Assembly: GCA_014237855.1 (NCBI GenBank)
Contig: JABACD010000035.1
Span: forward strand, 1-34,973
Direction: 5' to 3'
Source: Planctomycetota bacterium
GTDB lineage: Bacteria; Planctomycetota; UBA1135; GCA-002686595
Length of the DNA stretch: 34,973 nt
Part shown: piece by piece, positions 15,916 to 23,265 of the stretch
Layout of the letters: every line of letters starts with the position of its first letter
How positions within the stretch are numbered: the stretch's first letter is position 1
Notes under the pieces: generated by a model
What the model was told of the DNA's origin: nothing
Databases searched by the model: none
Seen by the model: only the letters and a program-made list of their open reading frames with translations
Program-made: the position numbers and the translations under genes

Positions 15916-17196
15916 TTAGCGTAGCTCGTCGTTGATCACGTCAATCAGGTCCTGATTACGATCCGAGCTGAACTCCCAGAACATCGCGCCACCAAAGCCC
16001 TGGGCCTTCACGTAGTCAGTCTTACGACGGATTGAGATCTCGTCGTCATAAGAGATGAAGTGACCTCCCTCGATCGAAGGAGAGAACAGGAAGGGTACCT
16101 CGCTTGACCTGTCCCTGTGCTTGGAGTACGCGGACAGCTGCTCGAACTGCTGAATCTCCCAGAACTCGTTGAAACCTGTCGCGCCGGATGACCAGTCGTC
16201 CCAGGTGCCGGGCGGTACGTGAGTGCCTGACTGAAAGAGACCGTTATTGGTCGCGGAAACGCCTCCCCAGGCTCGTCCATAGAACGGCATCCCCATGACC
16301 AGTTTCCTCTTGGGAACACCTGCCGCCGCCCATTCGTTCATGGCGAAGTCAACGTTGTAGCGGGTGGCAATTTCAAACGTGGCTGGATCCGCTGGATTGG
16401 CAAACAACGGGCTGTGATGAGCACTGATACTGAGATCCCACGCGCCGCGCAAATCGTAGGTCATCACATTGATCCAGTCGAGTTCCATGGCCAGGGCTGC
16501 CGGTTCGTAGTTGACGATCTTGTCGTAGCCGGCGGCAGCTGCGATCGTCAGCAGGTACTCACGACCATCCGTCAGCTCGGCTGCATCAAGCTGGCTTCGA
16601 AGCTCGCGTGCAAGCAGTGTGTAGTTGTGCTTGTCCTCGGGACGCGAGACGTTGCTGGCCAGGCCGCCTCCAACCGGATATTCCCAGTCAAGATCCACCC
16701 CATCGAAGTTGTAAGCCCGAATGAAGTCAACACAGGAGCTCGCGAAGGCCTGTCGAGAACCCGCCGTCAGTGCCGCATCCGAGAACCGGCCCGACCAGGT
16801 CCAACCACCGACCGAGATGAACGTCTTGATGTGTGGATGCTGCGCCCGCAGCACGTTGTTCAGCTGGTTGTAGGTCCCGGCGTACGGTTGATTCCAGACA
16901 TCACCGGGGTAGATCTTCTCGACCGCTGCGTAGGGGTCGCCAATTTGAATCCTCAGGTCAGTGCCGATGTTGGCAAACGCATAGTTGATGTGCGTCACCT
17001 TGTCAGCCGGGATATCCAATGGCTGATAGTCACGGCCGTAGATGCCCCACTCGATGAAGTACCCCACCTTGCGCATCGGATCAACGGGTTCACGATCCAG
17101 CTGCGCCTGCGCACCAGCACTTGTCACGGTCTGTGCGGAGGAATCTACCTGGAGAACGAGTAGCGAGAGAAAGAGGGGTAGCAATGTCTTGCGCAT
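15916..17196 (-). CDS. Secreted family 18 glycoside hydrolase (chitinase-like)
   Basis: A 426-residue exported enzyme of glycoside hydrolase family 18, which hydrolyses beta-1,4 links in chitin or related N-acetylglucosamine polymers by substrate-assisted catalysis. Residues 1-21 are a Sec signal peptide (LLPLFLSLLVLQVDSSAQ). The barrel begins at VGYFIEWGIY (about 44). The conserved SVGGW strand is at 128-132. The catalytic DxxDxDxE motif is complete as D165-G-V-D-L-D-W-E172, E172 being the acid/base. Later conserved features are MTYDLRGAWD, VMGMPFYGRAW and the final MFWEFSSDRN. No separate carbohydrate-binding domain is present. The ATG at 17196 gives the signal peptide. It is divergent from the HTTM gene and precedes the kinase gene by about 180 bases, or 86 if the kinase starts at 15829. 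Confidence 0.96.
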   Translation of the reverse strand: MRKTLLPLFLSLLVLQVDSSAQTVTSAGAQAQLDREPVDPMRKVGYFIEWGIYGRDYQPLDIPADKVTHINYAFANIGTDLRIQIGDPYAAVEKIYPGDVWNQPYAGTYNQLNNVLRAQHPHIKTFISVGGWTWSGRFSDAALTAGSRQAFASSCVDFIRAYNFDGVDLDWEYPVGGGLASNVSRPEDKHNYTLLARELRSQLDAAELTDGREYLLTIAAAAGYDKIVNYEPAALAMELDWINVMTYDLRGAWDLSISAHHSPLFANPADPATFEIATRYNVDFAMNEWAAAGVPKRKLVMGMPFYGRAWGGVSATNNGLFQSGTHVPPGTWDDWSSGATGFNEFWEIQQFEQLSAYSKHRDRSSEVPFLFSPSIEGGHFISYDDEISIRRKTDYVKAQGFGGAMFWEFSSDRNQDLIDVINDELR

Positions 17197-17566
17197 GAGA
17201 TTGTGTACGTCGAGGGATCGACCTTGGGGAGGGAGTCTTCATGGGGCCAGGCTTCTGGTCCCACCGAGATGGGTGGTGCACTGGGGGGCCACAGCACCTT
17301 CTTGTCCGGCGCTGTCAAGGTACATCGGCCAGGCAATGAGCGCGATTGAAAGCGCTACTGGCGTGTAAATCTCACTTCAAGCTCTCTTGATGCAGCTCAT
17401 GATCAGCTTGCTCCAGGGATTCCCGCGCTCATGGAGGTGAATCACGTGCCCGGCAGCCTCCCCACTCCAGGGAAGCCCTCAATCCTCTCCCTTTGCAACA
17501 CGAGATCCCGAGCCGTCACGACTCCGAACTCGCTATCGCTGCGGGCTTCATGGCAGACTTCCGGCC
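17197..17566. other. Divergent intergenic region with start-codon hairpin at its right edge
   Basis: A 370-base region between the chitinase-like gene (minus) and the HTTM gene (plus), which must hold both promoters. I see no convincing -35/-10 pair. A plus-strand frame from 17431 overlaps the HTTM start and has no protein-like features. The notable structure is the inverted repeat at 17545-17573, described separately. Confidence 0.5.
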
Positions 17567-17573
17567 ATGAAGC
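17545..17573 (+). promoter_or_regulatory. Perfect 10-bp hairpin enclosing the HTTM start codon
   Basis: GCTTCATGGC (17545-17554) and GCCATGAAGC (17564-17573) are exact reverse complements separated by the nine bases AGACTTCCG. The ATG of the HTTM gene (17567-17569) lies inside the 3' arm, so in mRNA the start codon would be base-paired. No Shine-Dalgarno sequence is visible in the loop. It could be a translational switch or a protein-binding dyad; function is inferred only from position and pairing. Confidence 0.45.
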
Positions 17574-19183
17574 GCTCAGCCGGCCAGCACCCCCTTCTCC
17601 AGCGACTTTTTGCGATAGATCTTCGCTCATTGGCGGCCTTTCGTATTTGTCTGGGTCTGCTTCTGTTGGCTGACCTGGCGCTGCGTGCCATGAGCCTCGA
17701 GCAACACTACTCCGACAATGGCCTCCTGCCCCGAGCGGACTACCTGCGGCTCTTCTTACAGAGCCCCTGGCACTGGTCGCTTCACGAGCTGAGCGGAACC
17801 ACCACAGCCATGATGGCCCTGTTCAGCCTCGCTGGCGTTGCAGCGCTGGCCATGACCCTTGGCTATCGGACGCGACTATTCACGATCATCTCCTGGAGCT
17901 TGCTGGCATCGCTGCACGCTCGAAACCCGATGCTCCAGTATGGTGCGGACCACCTGCTCCGCATGCTTCTCCTGTGGTCGATCTTTCTCCCCCTTGGCGC
18001 GCGCTGGTCGCTGGATCAAGGTCGCCTTGGCGTTATCCGAAGCGGCCAGTACCTGTCCGCCGCAACAGCAGCCATCCTTGCACAGATGTTTCTTGTGTAC
18101 GCCTTTTCTGGCGTATTCAAGATGAACGATCATTGGTTCGGAGGACATGCCCTGGAGACTTCTCTGTCCATGGACATGTTCGCCAAGCCCATGGCCGACA
18201 CACTGCTGGAGAATCCATGGCTGATAAATCTGGGGAGCCATGCGATTCCCTGGCTTGAGCTCTGCTGCGCCCTGCTGCTCTTTGCTCCATGGGCCACCCT
18301 TCATTTTCGCATGCTGGCCCTCGTGCTGCTGGCCAGCTTTCACCTATCAGCTGAGGTCCTCCTTGAGACGGGGATGTTCCAATTTGTGGCTCTGAGTGCA
18401 CTCTTGCTGTTTCTGCCCAGCAGCATTTGGGACCAACTGACCAGGATCATCAAGACTTGCGTTAGCCGGTCTCGGTCAGTCCAGATAACCGAATTGAGAG
18501 TTGAGCACTCGTCGGCACATCGCGAGACCACCGACACCACACCAGGTTCATCTCTTCTCAACGACGCTGTCCAGACCGTGGTTGCACTGCTCCTGATCTA
18601 TGTGATTGTGTGGAATGCTTTCACCCTCAGCGCTCGGCAATACACACGTCAGAACTCACTGGACTGGTTGAGCCAGTCGGGTACCAGAAAGATCAATTAC
18701 CAGTTCTTTCTCCCTGGGTATGCAGTCGAGCGCAGACTTGGCCAGTTCGGTTGGCTGGGCCGTGCAGCCATGCTGCACCAGCAGTGGAACATGTTCGAGC
18801 AGGGCGGAGGCTCGACAGACGGCTGGCACGTGGTCATCGGAACGCTCGAAGACGGTGAAGAGATCAGTCTGCTCGAACAAGGACGACCCTACACCCGGCC
18901 GCGACACCCCCGACCTGATAACCCTGCTGGCCTCTACCGCGACACCCGCTGGCGCGTCTGCTTCCGATACATGAACCAGGCCGCTCGAGCCCACCCTCTC
19001 CTGGCCGTAGCTCTTTGGAGAGACTGGAACCAACGGCATCCCAAGCAGACCATACAGGCCCTCGAAATCCTGCACATCCAAGAACCAGCTCTGCGTGACG
19101 GAGAAGAACTACAAGAGCGGGAGACAACCTGGTTCAATGGCTCCGTCATCTCACCTGGAGTACCGGATGCAAGAACTCGCTGA
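17567..19183 (+). CDS. HTTM-domain integral membrane protein
   Basis: A 538-residue polytopic protein of the HTTM family, related to vitamin K-dependent gamma-carboxylase. The N-terminal hallmark is present: a short basic start, then RSLAAFRICLGLLLLADLALR (about residues 20-40), followed by YSDNGLLPR. Further transmembrane helices follow to about residue 290, including GADHLLRMLLLWSIFLPLGARWSLD, one of the best-conserved family stretches. One more helix near residues 325-345 precedes a soluble C-terminal region of about 190 residues. The biochemical function of bacterial HTTM proteins is not established; the gamma-carboxylase relationship does not prove carboxylation here. The start at 17567 is the only reasonable one (the next Met is residue 42), and it sits inside a hairpin. 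It converges on the histidine-rich membrane-protein gene. Confidence 0.92.
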   Translation: MKRSAGQHPLLQRLFAIDLRSLAAFRICLGLLLLADLALRAMSLEQHYSDNGLLPRADYLRLFLQSPWHWSLHELSGTTTAMMALFSLAGVAALAMTLGYRTRLFTIISWSLLASLHARNPMLQYGADHLLRMLLLWSIFLPLGARWSLDQGRLGVIRSGQYLSAATAAILAQMFLVYAFSGVFKMNDHWFGGHALETSLSMDMFAKPMADTLLENPWLINLGSHAIPWLELCCALLLFAPWATLHFRMLALVLLASFHLSAEVLLETGMFQFVALSALLLFLPSSIWDQLTRIIKTCVSRSRSVQITELRVEHSSAHRETTDTTPGSSLLNDAVQTVVALLLIYVIVWNAFTLSARQYTRQNSLDWLSQSGTRKINYQFFLPGYAVERRLGQFGWLGRAAMLHQQWNMFEQGGGSTDGWHVVIGTLEDGEEISLLEQGRPYTRPRHPRPDNPAGLYRDTRWRVCFRYMNQAARAHPLLAVALWRDWNQRHPKQTIQALEILHIQEPALRDGEELQERETTWFNGSVISPGVPDARTR

Positions 19184-19212
19184 AGAGCGCGCACTCCTAG
19201 GGCCAGGATTGT

Positions 19213-20343
19213 TCAGACTTCGCGCCTACGCACGGACCAGATGAATCCGTCGTACCAGTAATGCAGGAGAGCAACGACAAGAGCCATGGAAGCCATCCCT
19301 CGCAGGGCCACGTAATCTGTGCCGTACTGCCGGTAGCTGATACCGAACACCAGAACAATTCCCCCAAAACCCAGGAGTGACAGCCAGGTGCCGGCTGCCT
19401 TACCCTCAACTCGTAGTAGACGTCGCAGGTTGCCCTTCTCAATCCACCACACGAGCGCGAAGTACTGAAGCGAGTGGAAGAAGTTAACCACGAAGAACGC
19501 CTTCCAGGGCGTCATGAAGCCCCAGGCAATCACCGAGACCACGGCGGTCGTTAGGAGCAGGGCGATTTTCTGTGGGCAGAAGCGATAACCCTCTCTCGTC
19601 AGACGCCAGTACGAGTACCCGTAGTAAACCAGAAAGAAAAACGCAGCGATGAGAAGTGTCGGCGTCAGCACCCCGTGAATGGTGCTGTACCCCTGCACCC
19701 ACTCTCCCGGAGTCTTCCAGCCCACGTCTTCGAATCTTCGGAAGGTCGACAGCGAAGGCAAGAGCGACATTCCTGCCAGGAATGGCCCTAGATTGATGAG
19801 CTGGTGAAGCCAGTAGTCCAGCCGCCGTCCCATCTCTGGCGGATTTCCCCAGCGTACGTCATAGATCCTCGCCAGACCAAAATTCTGCATCCCGATGTGG
19901 TACGTCGCCCAGAAAACGGCCACGACGAATCCAGCCAGGATCACCCAATCCGAGGCCATGAATGCAGCGAAGAGCAGGACTGGCACGCCAATGAAGGCAA
20001 ACCTGTGCTGGACGAAGATTTCGGGGTTCCCGTGACTGCGGAAGAAAACCGCAAACAGATGCGCGTGGGTCCAGATCAGTATGAAGAAAGGGACGGGGTG
20101 CTGCTCGACTCCAAGTAGTAGCTGTGACTGCCTCGCCCAAGACCACCCGGACACCAGTTCGACCAGCAACAAGCCCAGAACCGGCGCACCAATGAAGAAA
20201 AGCGAGTCATAGAGCTTGGATGCAATGAACGCCGAACCGAGGGGCGTCACCTTCTCCCGACTCGCCTCAGCGACCAAGCCTGAGTCTGGGGAGACAACCC
20301 TCCCCGCAAGGCCCTTGGGACCTTCAGCCTGCAATTTGCACAC
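19213..20343 (-). CDS. Polytopic membrane protein with conserved-looking histidines
   Basis: A 376-residue protein with about eight hydrophobic segments, starting at GTG 20343 with AGGTAG upstream. I cannot assign it firmly to a named family. Histidines lie in or next to membrane segments: H93 and H95 in WTHAHLFAVF, H104 in FRSHGNPE, H149 in TYHIGMQNFG, H290 in FFHSLQYFALVW and H361 in LLHYWYDGFIW. This pattern recalls membrane-bound metal or heme enzymes such as the Brp/Blh carotenoid oxygenases or fatty-acid hydroxylases, but the exact motifs of those families are not met. No signal peptide is apparent. It converges on the HTTM gene with about 29 bases between stops, and is divergent from the repeat-protein gene. 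A functional link to HTTM is possible but unproven. Confidence 0.85.
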   Translation of the reverse strand: MCKLQAEGPKGLAGRVVSPDSGLVAEASREKVTPLGSAFIASKLYDSLFFIGAPVLGLLLVELVSGWSWARQSQLLLGVEQHPVPFFILIWTHAHLFAVFFRSHGNPEIFVQHRFAFIGVPVLLFAAFMASDWVILAGFVVAVFWATYHIGMQNFGLARIYDVRWGNPPEMGRRLDYWLHQLINLGPFLAGMSLLPSLSTFRRFEDVGWKTPGEWVQGYSTIHGVLTPTLLIAAFFFLVYYGYSYWRLTREGYRFCPQKIALLLTTAVVSVIAWGFMTPWKAFFVVNFFHSLQYFALVWWIEKGNLRRLLRVEGKAAGTWLSLLGFGGIVLVFGISYRQYGTDYVALRGMASMALVVALLHYWYDGFIWSVRRREV

Positions 20344-20562
20344 GGTCGACTACCTGTTGAATCGCAATCCTACCAGCAGAGCCAAATTATCGCTACGCCC
20401 GGAAAATCAGCTGGGCGGTTCCTACGGCCCAAGATCGGGTGAGCGGCACGACGGAGCCCCACAGACTGCGGACAACTACGAAGGCAGCTCCCCCAAACTT
20501 TGGCCCCTTTATTACATTACCACCCCGCCTTCAAACCGTATTTAGCGCAACCCCAGAAGCTC

Positions 20563-21960
20563 ATGTCCTCAGTATCAAAGTTAACTCCTGGTAGTCCGAA
20601 ACGATTCATCGCGTTCTCCGGCATCGTGGCCGTCACCGTTTCCCTGGCCTTCGCCGTTCCGCAACTCAGGTCAGAGCGCGACCTTCGACAGGAGAGAGTC
20701 GCCACCGAGCAGTTGGCGGAGCGCGGCATTCCCTTCGCCTCGGTGGAGACCATCGAGGCCCGTCGCGCCCAGTACTTGAGAATCCTCACCGACCTCCACG
20801 AGGTCTCGCAGATCTACGGCGCGGGCACGCGGTCGCAGGGCGATCTGTCGTTCGCGCAAGCGATGAGCACCGCCGAGAAGGTCATGGAAATGGTGCACAA
20901 TCTCAGCGACGCCGAGCTGACGATGATGATAGAGGCCGTTCCGGATCTCACAGCTTTTTCGAACGCCACCAACGATCTCCTGAGCTTGACACGGACTCAA
21001 CAAGCGAGTCAGGCGGGAGGCTCCGGCTATGGCTTCAGCTCCTCCGGTGGCACGATCAACTCCGGCGGTTTCCCGGACGCGCCCTACTCTACCGAGGTTG
21101 GAGACACGCGGCCGACCACCACCGCGCTCCTGGCTGCCGCCGCGACCTTCGAGATCGCGGACAACACCCGTGAACTCGCTGGTCGGGCCTGCGACGAGAT
21201 CATCGTCGCCATCGGCGCCGGCTTCAACACCGCCCTGGTCTGTCTCATCTCCGACGGCATCTGGGTCGTCGCCAAGTCCGTCTTCTGGGCCATCCAGTTC
21301 GAGTCCGACGACGTCGACAGCGCCGAGATCAACGGCAACTACTTGCGCCTCGGACACCTCCACACGGACATCGAGAGCCTGCAGTCGAGCCTGACCGCGC
21401 ACGACGCGAACATCGACGCCGCCCTCATGGCGCACGACGCCAACATCGATGCCGACCTGGTCGCCCACGATGCAAACATCGATGCCGACCTGGTCGCCCA
21501 CAATGCAAACATCGATGCTGACCTCGTCACCCACGATGCAAACATCGATGCTGACCTGGTCGCCCACGATGCAAACATCGATGCTGACCTCGTCCTGCAC
21601 GATATGACGATGCAAGCCCTGGTTGGGGGAGTGCAGCAGACTCTCGACGAGGAGATCGAGAAGCGCCAAGTCCACCTTCAGGCATTCGAGGTTTCGGCGC
21701 CCGGCTACTTCTTGGTAAGTGCAACCGAGTCTGGGCTTGGCGTGAACGTCAGCTTCGACCTGATTCAGACGTACGACAAGTTCGCCATGAGCTTCGCTAA
21801 CATCCCCAATCCCACCATCACACAGGTTGAAACGGGCATCTACGCGATTCAGATGAACATACCGCCTTTCAGCACCCAGGAGGTTTTCCGTATCAGAGTC
21901 ACGCATGACGATGCGGTGGATCACTACGGTGAGTTGATCTTTGTCAGCTCACTCAACTAG
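20563..21960 (+). CDS. Exported or anchored protein with six tandem 11-residue repeats
   Basis: A 465-residue protein of unknown function. The ATG at 20563 is preferred over one at 20500 because it puts a basic stretch and a hydrophobic segment (RFIAFSGIVAVTVSLAFAVP, about residues 14-33) at the N-terminus, as signal peptide or anchor. Residues about 35-145 look helical; 145-180 are Gly/Ser-rich; 185-265 contain a hydrophobic region with three cysteines. Residues 280-345 are six copies of an 11-residue unit (consensus HDANIDADLVA) preceded by a diverged unit. Eleven-residue periodicity is typical of right-handed (hendecad) coiled coils, so this is probably an oligomeric stalk. The last 100 residues are beta-rich (FSTQEVFRIRVTHDD). 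The overall head-stalk-sandwich plan suggests a fibrous surface protein. A strong hairpin follows the stop. Confidence 0.8.
   Translation: MSSVSKLTPGSPKRFIAFSGIVAVTVSLAFAVPQLRSERDLRQERVATEQLAERGIPFASVETIEARRAQYLRILTDLHEVSQIYGAGTRSQGDLSFAQAMSTAEKVMEMVHNLSDAELTMMIEAVPDLTAFSNATNDLLSLTRTQQASQAGGSGYGFSSSGGTINSGGFPDAPYSTEVGDTRPTTTALLAAAATFEIADNTRELAGRACDEIIVAIGAGFNTALVCLISDGIWVVAKSVFWAIQFESDDVDSAEINGNYLRLGHLHTDIESLQSSLTAHDANIDAALMAHDANIDADLVAHDANIDADLVAHNANIDADLVTHDANIDADLVAHDANIDADLVLHDMTMQALVGGVQQTLDEEIEKRQVHLQAFEVSAPGYFLVSATESGLGVNVSFDLIQTYDKFAMSFANIPNPTITQVETGIYAIQMNIPPFSTQEVFRIRVTHDDAVDHYGELIFVSSLN
21400..21597 (+). repeat. Six tandem 33-bp coding repeats
   Basis: Six consecutive 33-base units, each starting with a His codon (CAC), encode the 11-residue units of the fibrous protein; a seventh His codon begins at 21598. 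Units 2-6 are nearly identical at the DNA level, including synonymous positions, with changes such as GAT to AAT and GCC to ACC. Unit 1 is more diverged. This indicates recent amplification and likely copy-number instability. Confidence 0.9.
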
Positions 21961-21977
21961 CCCTCGCGAACCTCGCT

Positions 21978-22016
21978 GACAAGGCCTGAATTCGATGCAG
22001 AATTCCGGGCCTTGTC
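21978..22016. terminator. Hairpin terminator after the repeat-protein gene
   Basis: GACAAGGCC (21978-21986) pairs with GGCCTTGTC (22008-22016), and GAATTC (21988-21993) with GAATTC (22000-22005), leaving a 6-base loop and small bulges. It lies 17 bases after the stop codon at 21960. It can also serve the convergent minus-strand gene ending at 22208. No long T tract follows. Confidence 0.6.
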
Positions 22017-22207
22017 ATTGCCTGAATCTATTGACTGCAGTTCTCGCAAGTCCTGAATCACCGGTTTGAGATCAGAACTTACGCCGTGCTGTAGACACCT
22101 GGGACCTTGTCGGTGTCCCGCTTGGTGGGGCGCAAGACAGCGGTATTCCCCTCTCGCCGCTGCTTGGGCCGTCTCATCCATCCCAGCAGAGCCTCGACTT
22201 GCCCCTG

Positions 22208-22770
22208 TCAGTCCCTGCGGAGCAGGATGCCGGTCTCCAGTTCGTCCAATCGGTTCTGCAGCAGGGCCAGACTTTCGATATCAGGCACTCGTACGCCCAG
22301 GTAGTCGTTTCCCGGACAGTCCCCGTCGATGAACTGGACGAAGTGCCGCAGCTCGCCGCCCTCCTCGCGCAAGGGCCCGAGATCGAGGTAGTGGAGCATC
22401 TCCCAGGCGCCACCACTGGAGGTCTCCGTGCGACCGGCAGCTCCCCACACCAGCTCTTCATCCTCAACGAGGCTCTCCAGATTCGCCGGAAGATCGCCGT
22501 CCTCCTCCAGGTACAGCACGCAGGCCTCCTCGATGTTCCCGGCCCCCGTCGTGCGAAGCAGGTATTCTCGCCAGGTCACCTCCGGCAGCTCATACGGATC
22601 ACCGTAGTGCAGGTAGAAGCGTTGCCGACCTCCTCCAGGGTGATGATGCTTGTGTTGCCAGGCAACTTCAGCGTGCTCGAGGGTTCGATGATACGCCGCT
22701 CCATCCGAGTCGTCAGGAGGCCTAGCGCGCCAGCGCCCAGTCCAAGTAAGAGCTCTCTTCTGCTGCTCAT
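22208..22770 (-). pseudogene. Frameshifted gene for an exported protein with twin-arginine-like leader
   Basis: A strong ribosome-binding site (GGAGGAGAAAG) precedes ATG 22770, which starts the leader MSSRRELLLGLGAGALGLL, resembling a Tat signal. This frame continues through LKLPGNTSIITLEEVG but meets a stop near 22576. Another frame, reached by a -1 shift at about 22615-22640, reads on as QRFYLHYGDPYELPEVTWREYLL and continues as an acidic, well-formed protein to 22208. Both halves look like genuine protein, so the intact product would be about 187 residues with one base missing in the sequence. The gene may be a recent pseudogene, a sequencing error or, less likely, a programmed frameshift. 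I recognise no domain. It follows the integrase-arm-like gene after 19 bases. Confidence 0.6.
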
Positions 22771-22789
22771 GGCTCTTTCTCCTCCGCGG

Positions 22790-22996
22790 TCAGGCGCGGC
22801 CTCCAAGAGCAGAGAACAGCTCGTCCCGACGCTCGCGAGCCTCCTCGACGAGTCCGGTGTCGAGGGAGAAGCGCACGCGCCGACGCCGCAGGCCGTCCAG
22901 CTGCAAGGTGTAGTGGATCCACCAGGTTCCGTGGTTCTTCCACAGGTGGTGGTCGGGGTTCGATCCGTCAATGCGGATGGCGAGTTGCTGTCGCAT
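22790..22996 (-). CDS. Small protein resembling an integrase arm-type DNA-binding domain
   Basis: A 68-residue protein if started at ATG 22996; an upstream GTG at 23083 would give 97. The core GTWWIHYTL, RRRRVRFSLDTG, then EEARERRDELFSAL has the pattern of the N-terminal arm-binding domain of tyrosine recombinases: beta strands containing W-x-x-x-Y, a basic R-rich strand, L-x-T-G, then an Ala/Arg-rich helix. No catalytic recombinase domain follows, so it is either a stand-alone small DNA-binding-like protein or a remnant. The next gene begins 19 bases downstream with a strong ribosome-binding site, suggesting one transcript. I have seen similar stand-alone small proteins in planctomycete genomes but cannot name a function. 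Confidence 0.5.
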   Translation of the reverse strand: MRQQLAIRIDGSNPDHHLWKNHGTWWIHYTLQLDGLRRRRVRFSLDTGLVEEARERRDELFSALGGRA

Positions 22997-23265
22997 GGGT
23001 GTGTGAGGTTGAGGGTTCACACACCAGGAACCCCGGGCTCTCGCCCAGGCGAAGACTTCGTTCCGATCCAGAGGGACGGGCACATCGACCTCATGGAGAG
23101 GTCATACCACCTTGGCTCTTCGTGCCAGGTTGGTGGACCCGCTGGAGGCGGGTCGTTCCTGATGTGCCCCCATTATCGGTGCGGGGTCTCGTCCACACCA
23201 GGGGAATCCGTGTCATCACCGAGCGCCTGACCCTTGCGCCCTTCTGCGGCCATCGAGTGGAGGGT

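Noticed and set aside
21400..21600. Tandem repeats considered as a CRISPR array
   Set aside because: The units are directly adjacent with no spacers, in frame with a protein, and encode an 11-residue periodic stalk.
20671..21924. 417-codon minus-strand frame opposite the repeat protein
   Set aside because: It mirrors the 33-bp coding repeats and the strong codon bias of the plus strand; the plus frame has the leader, the hydrophobic segment and a terminator.
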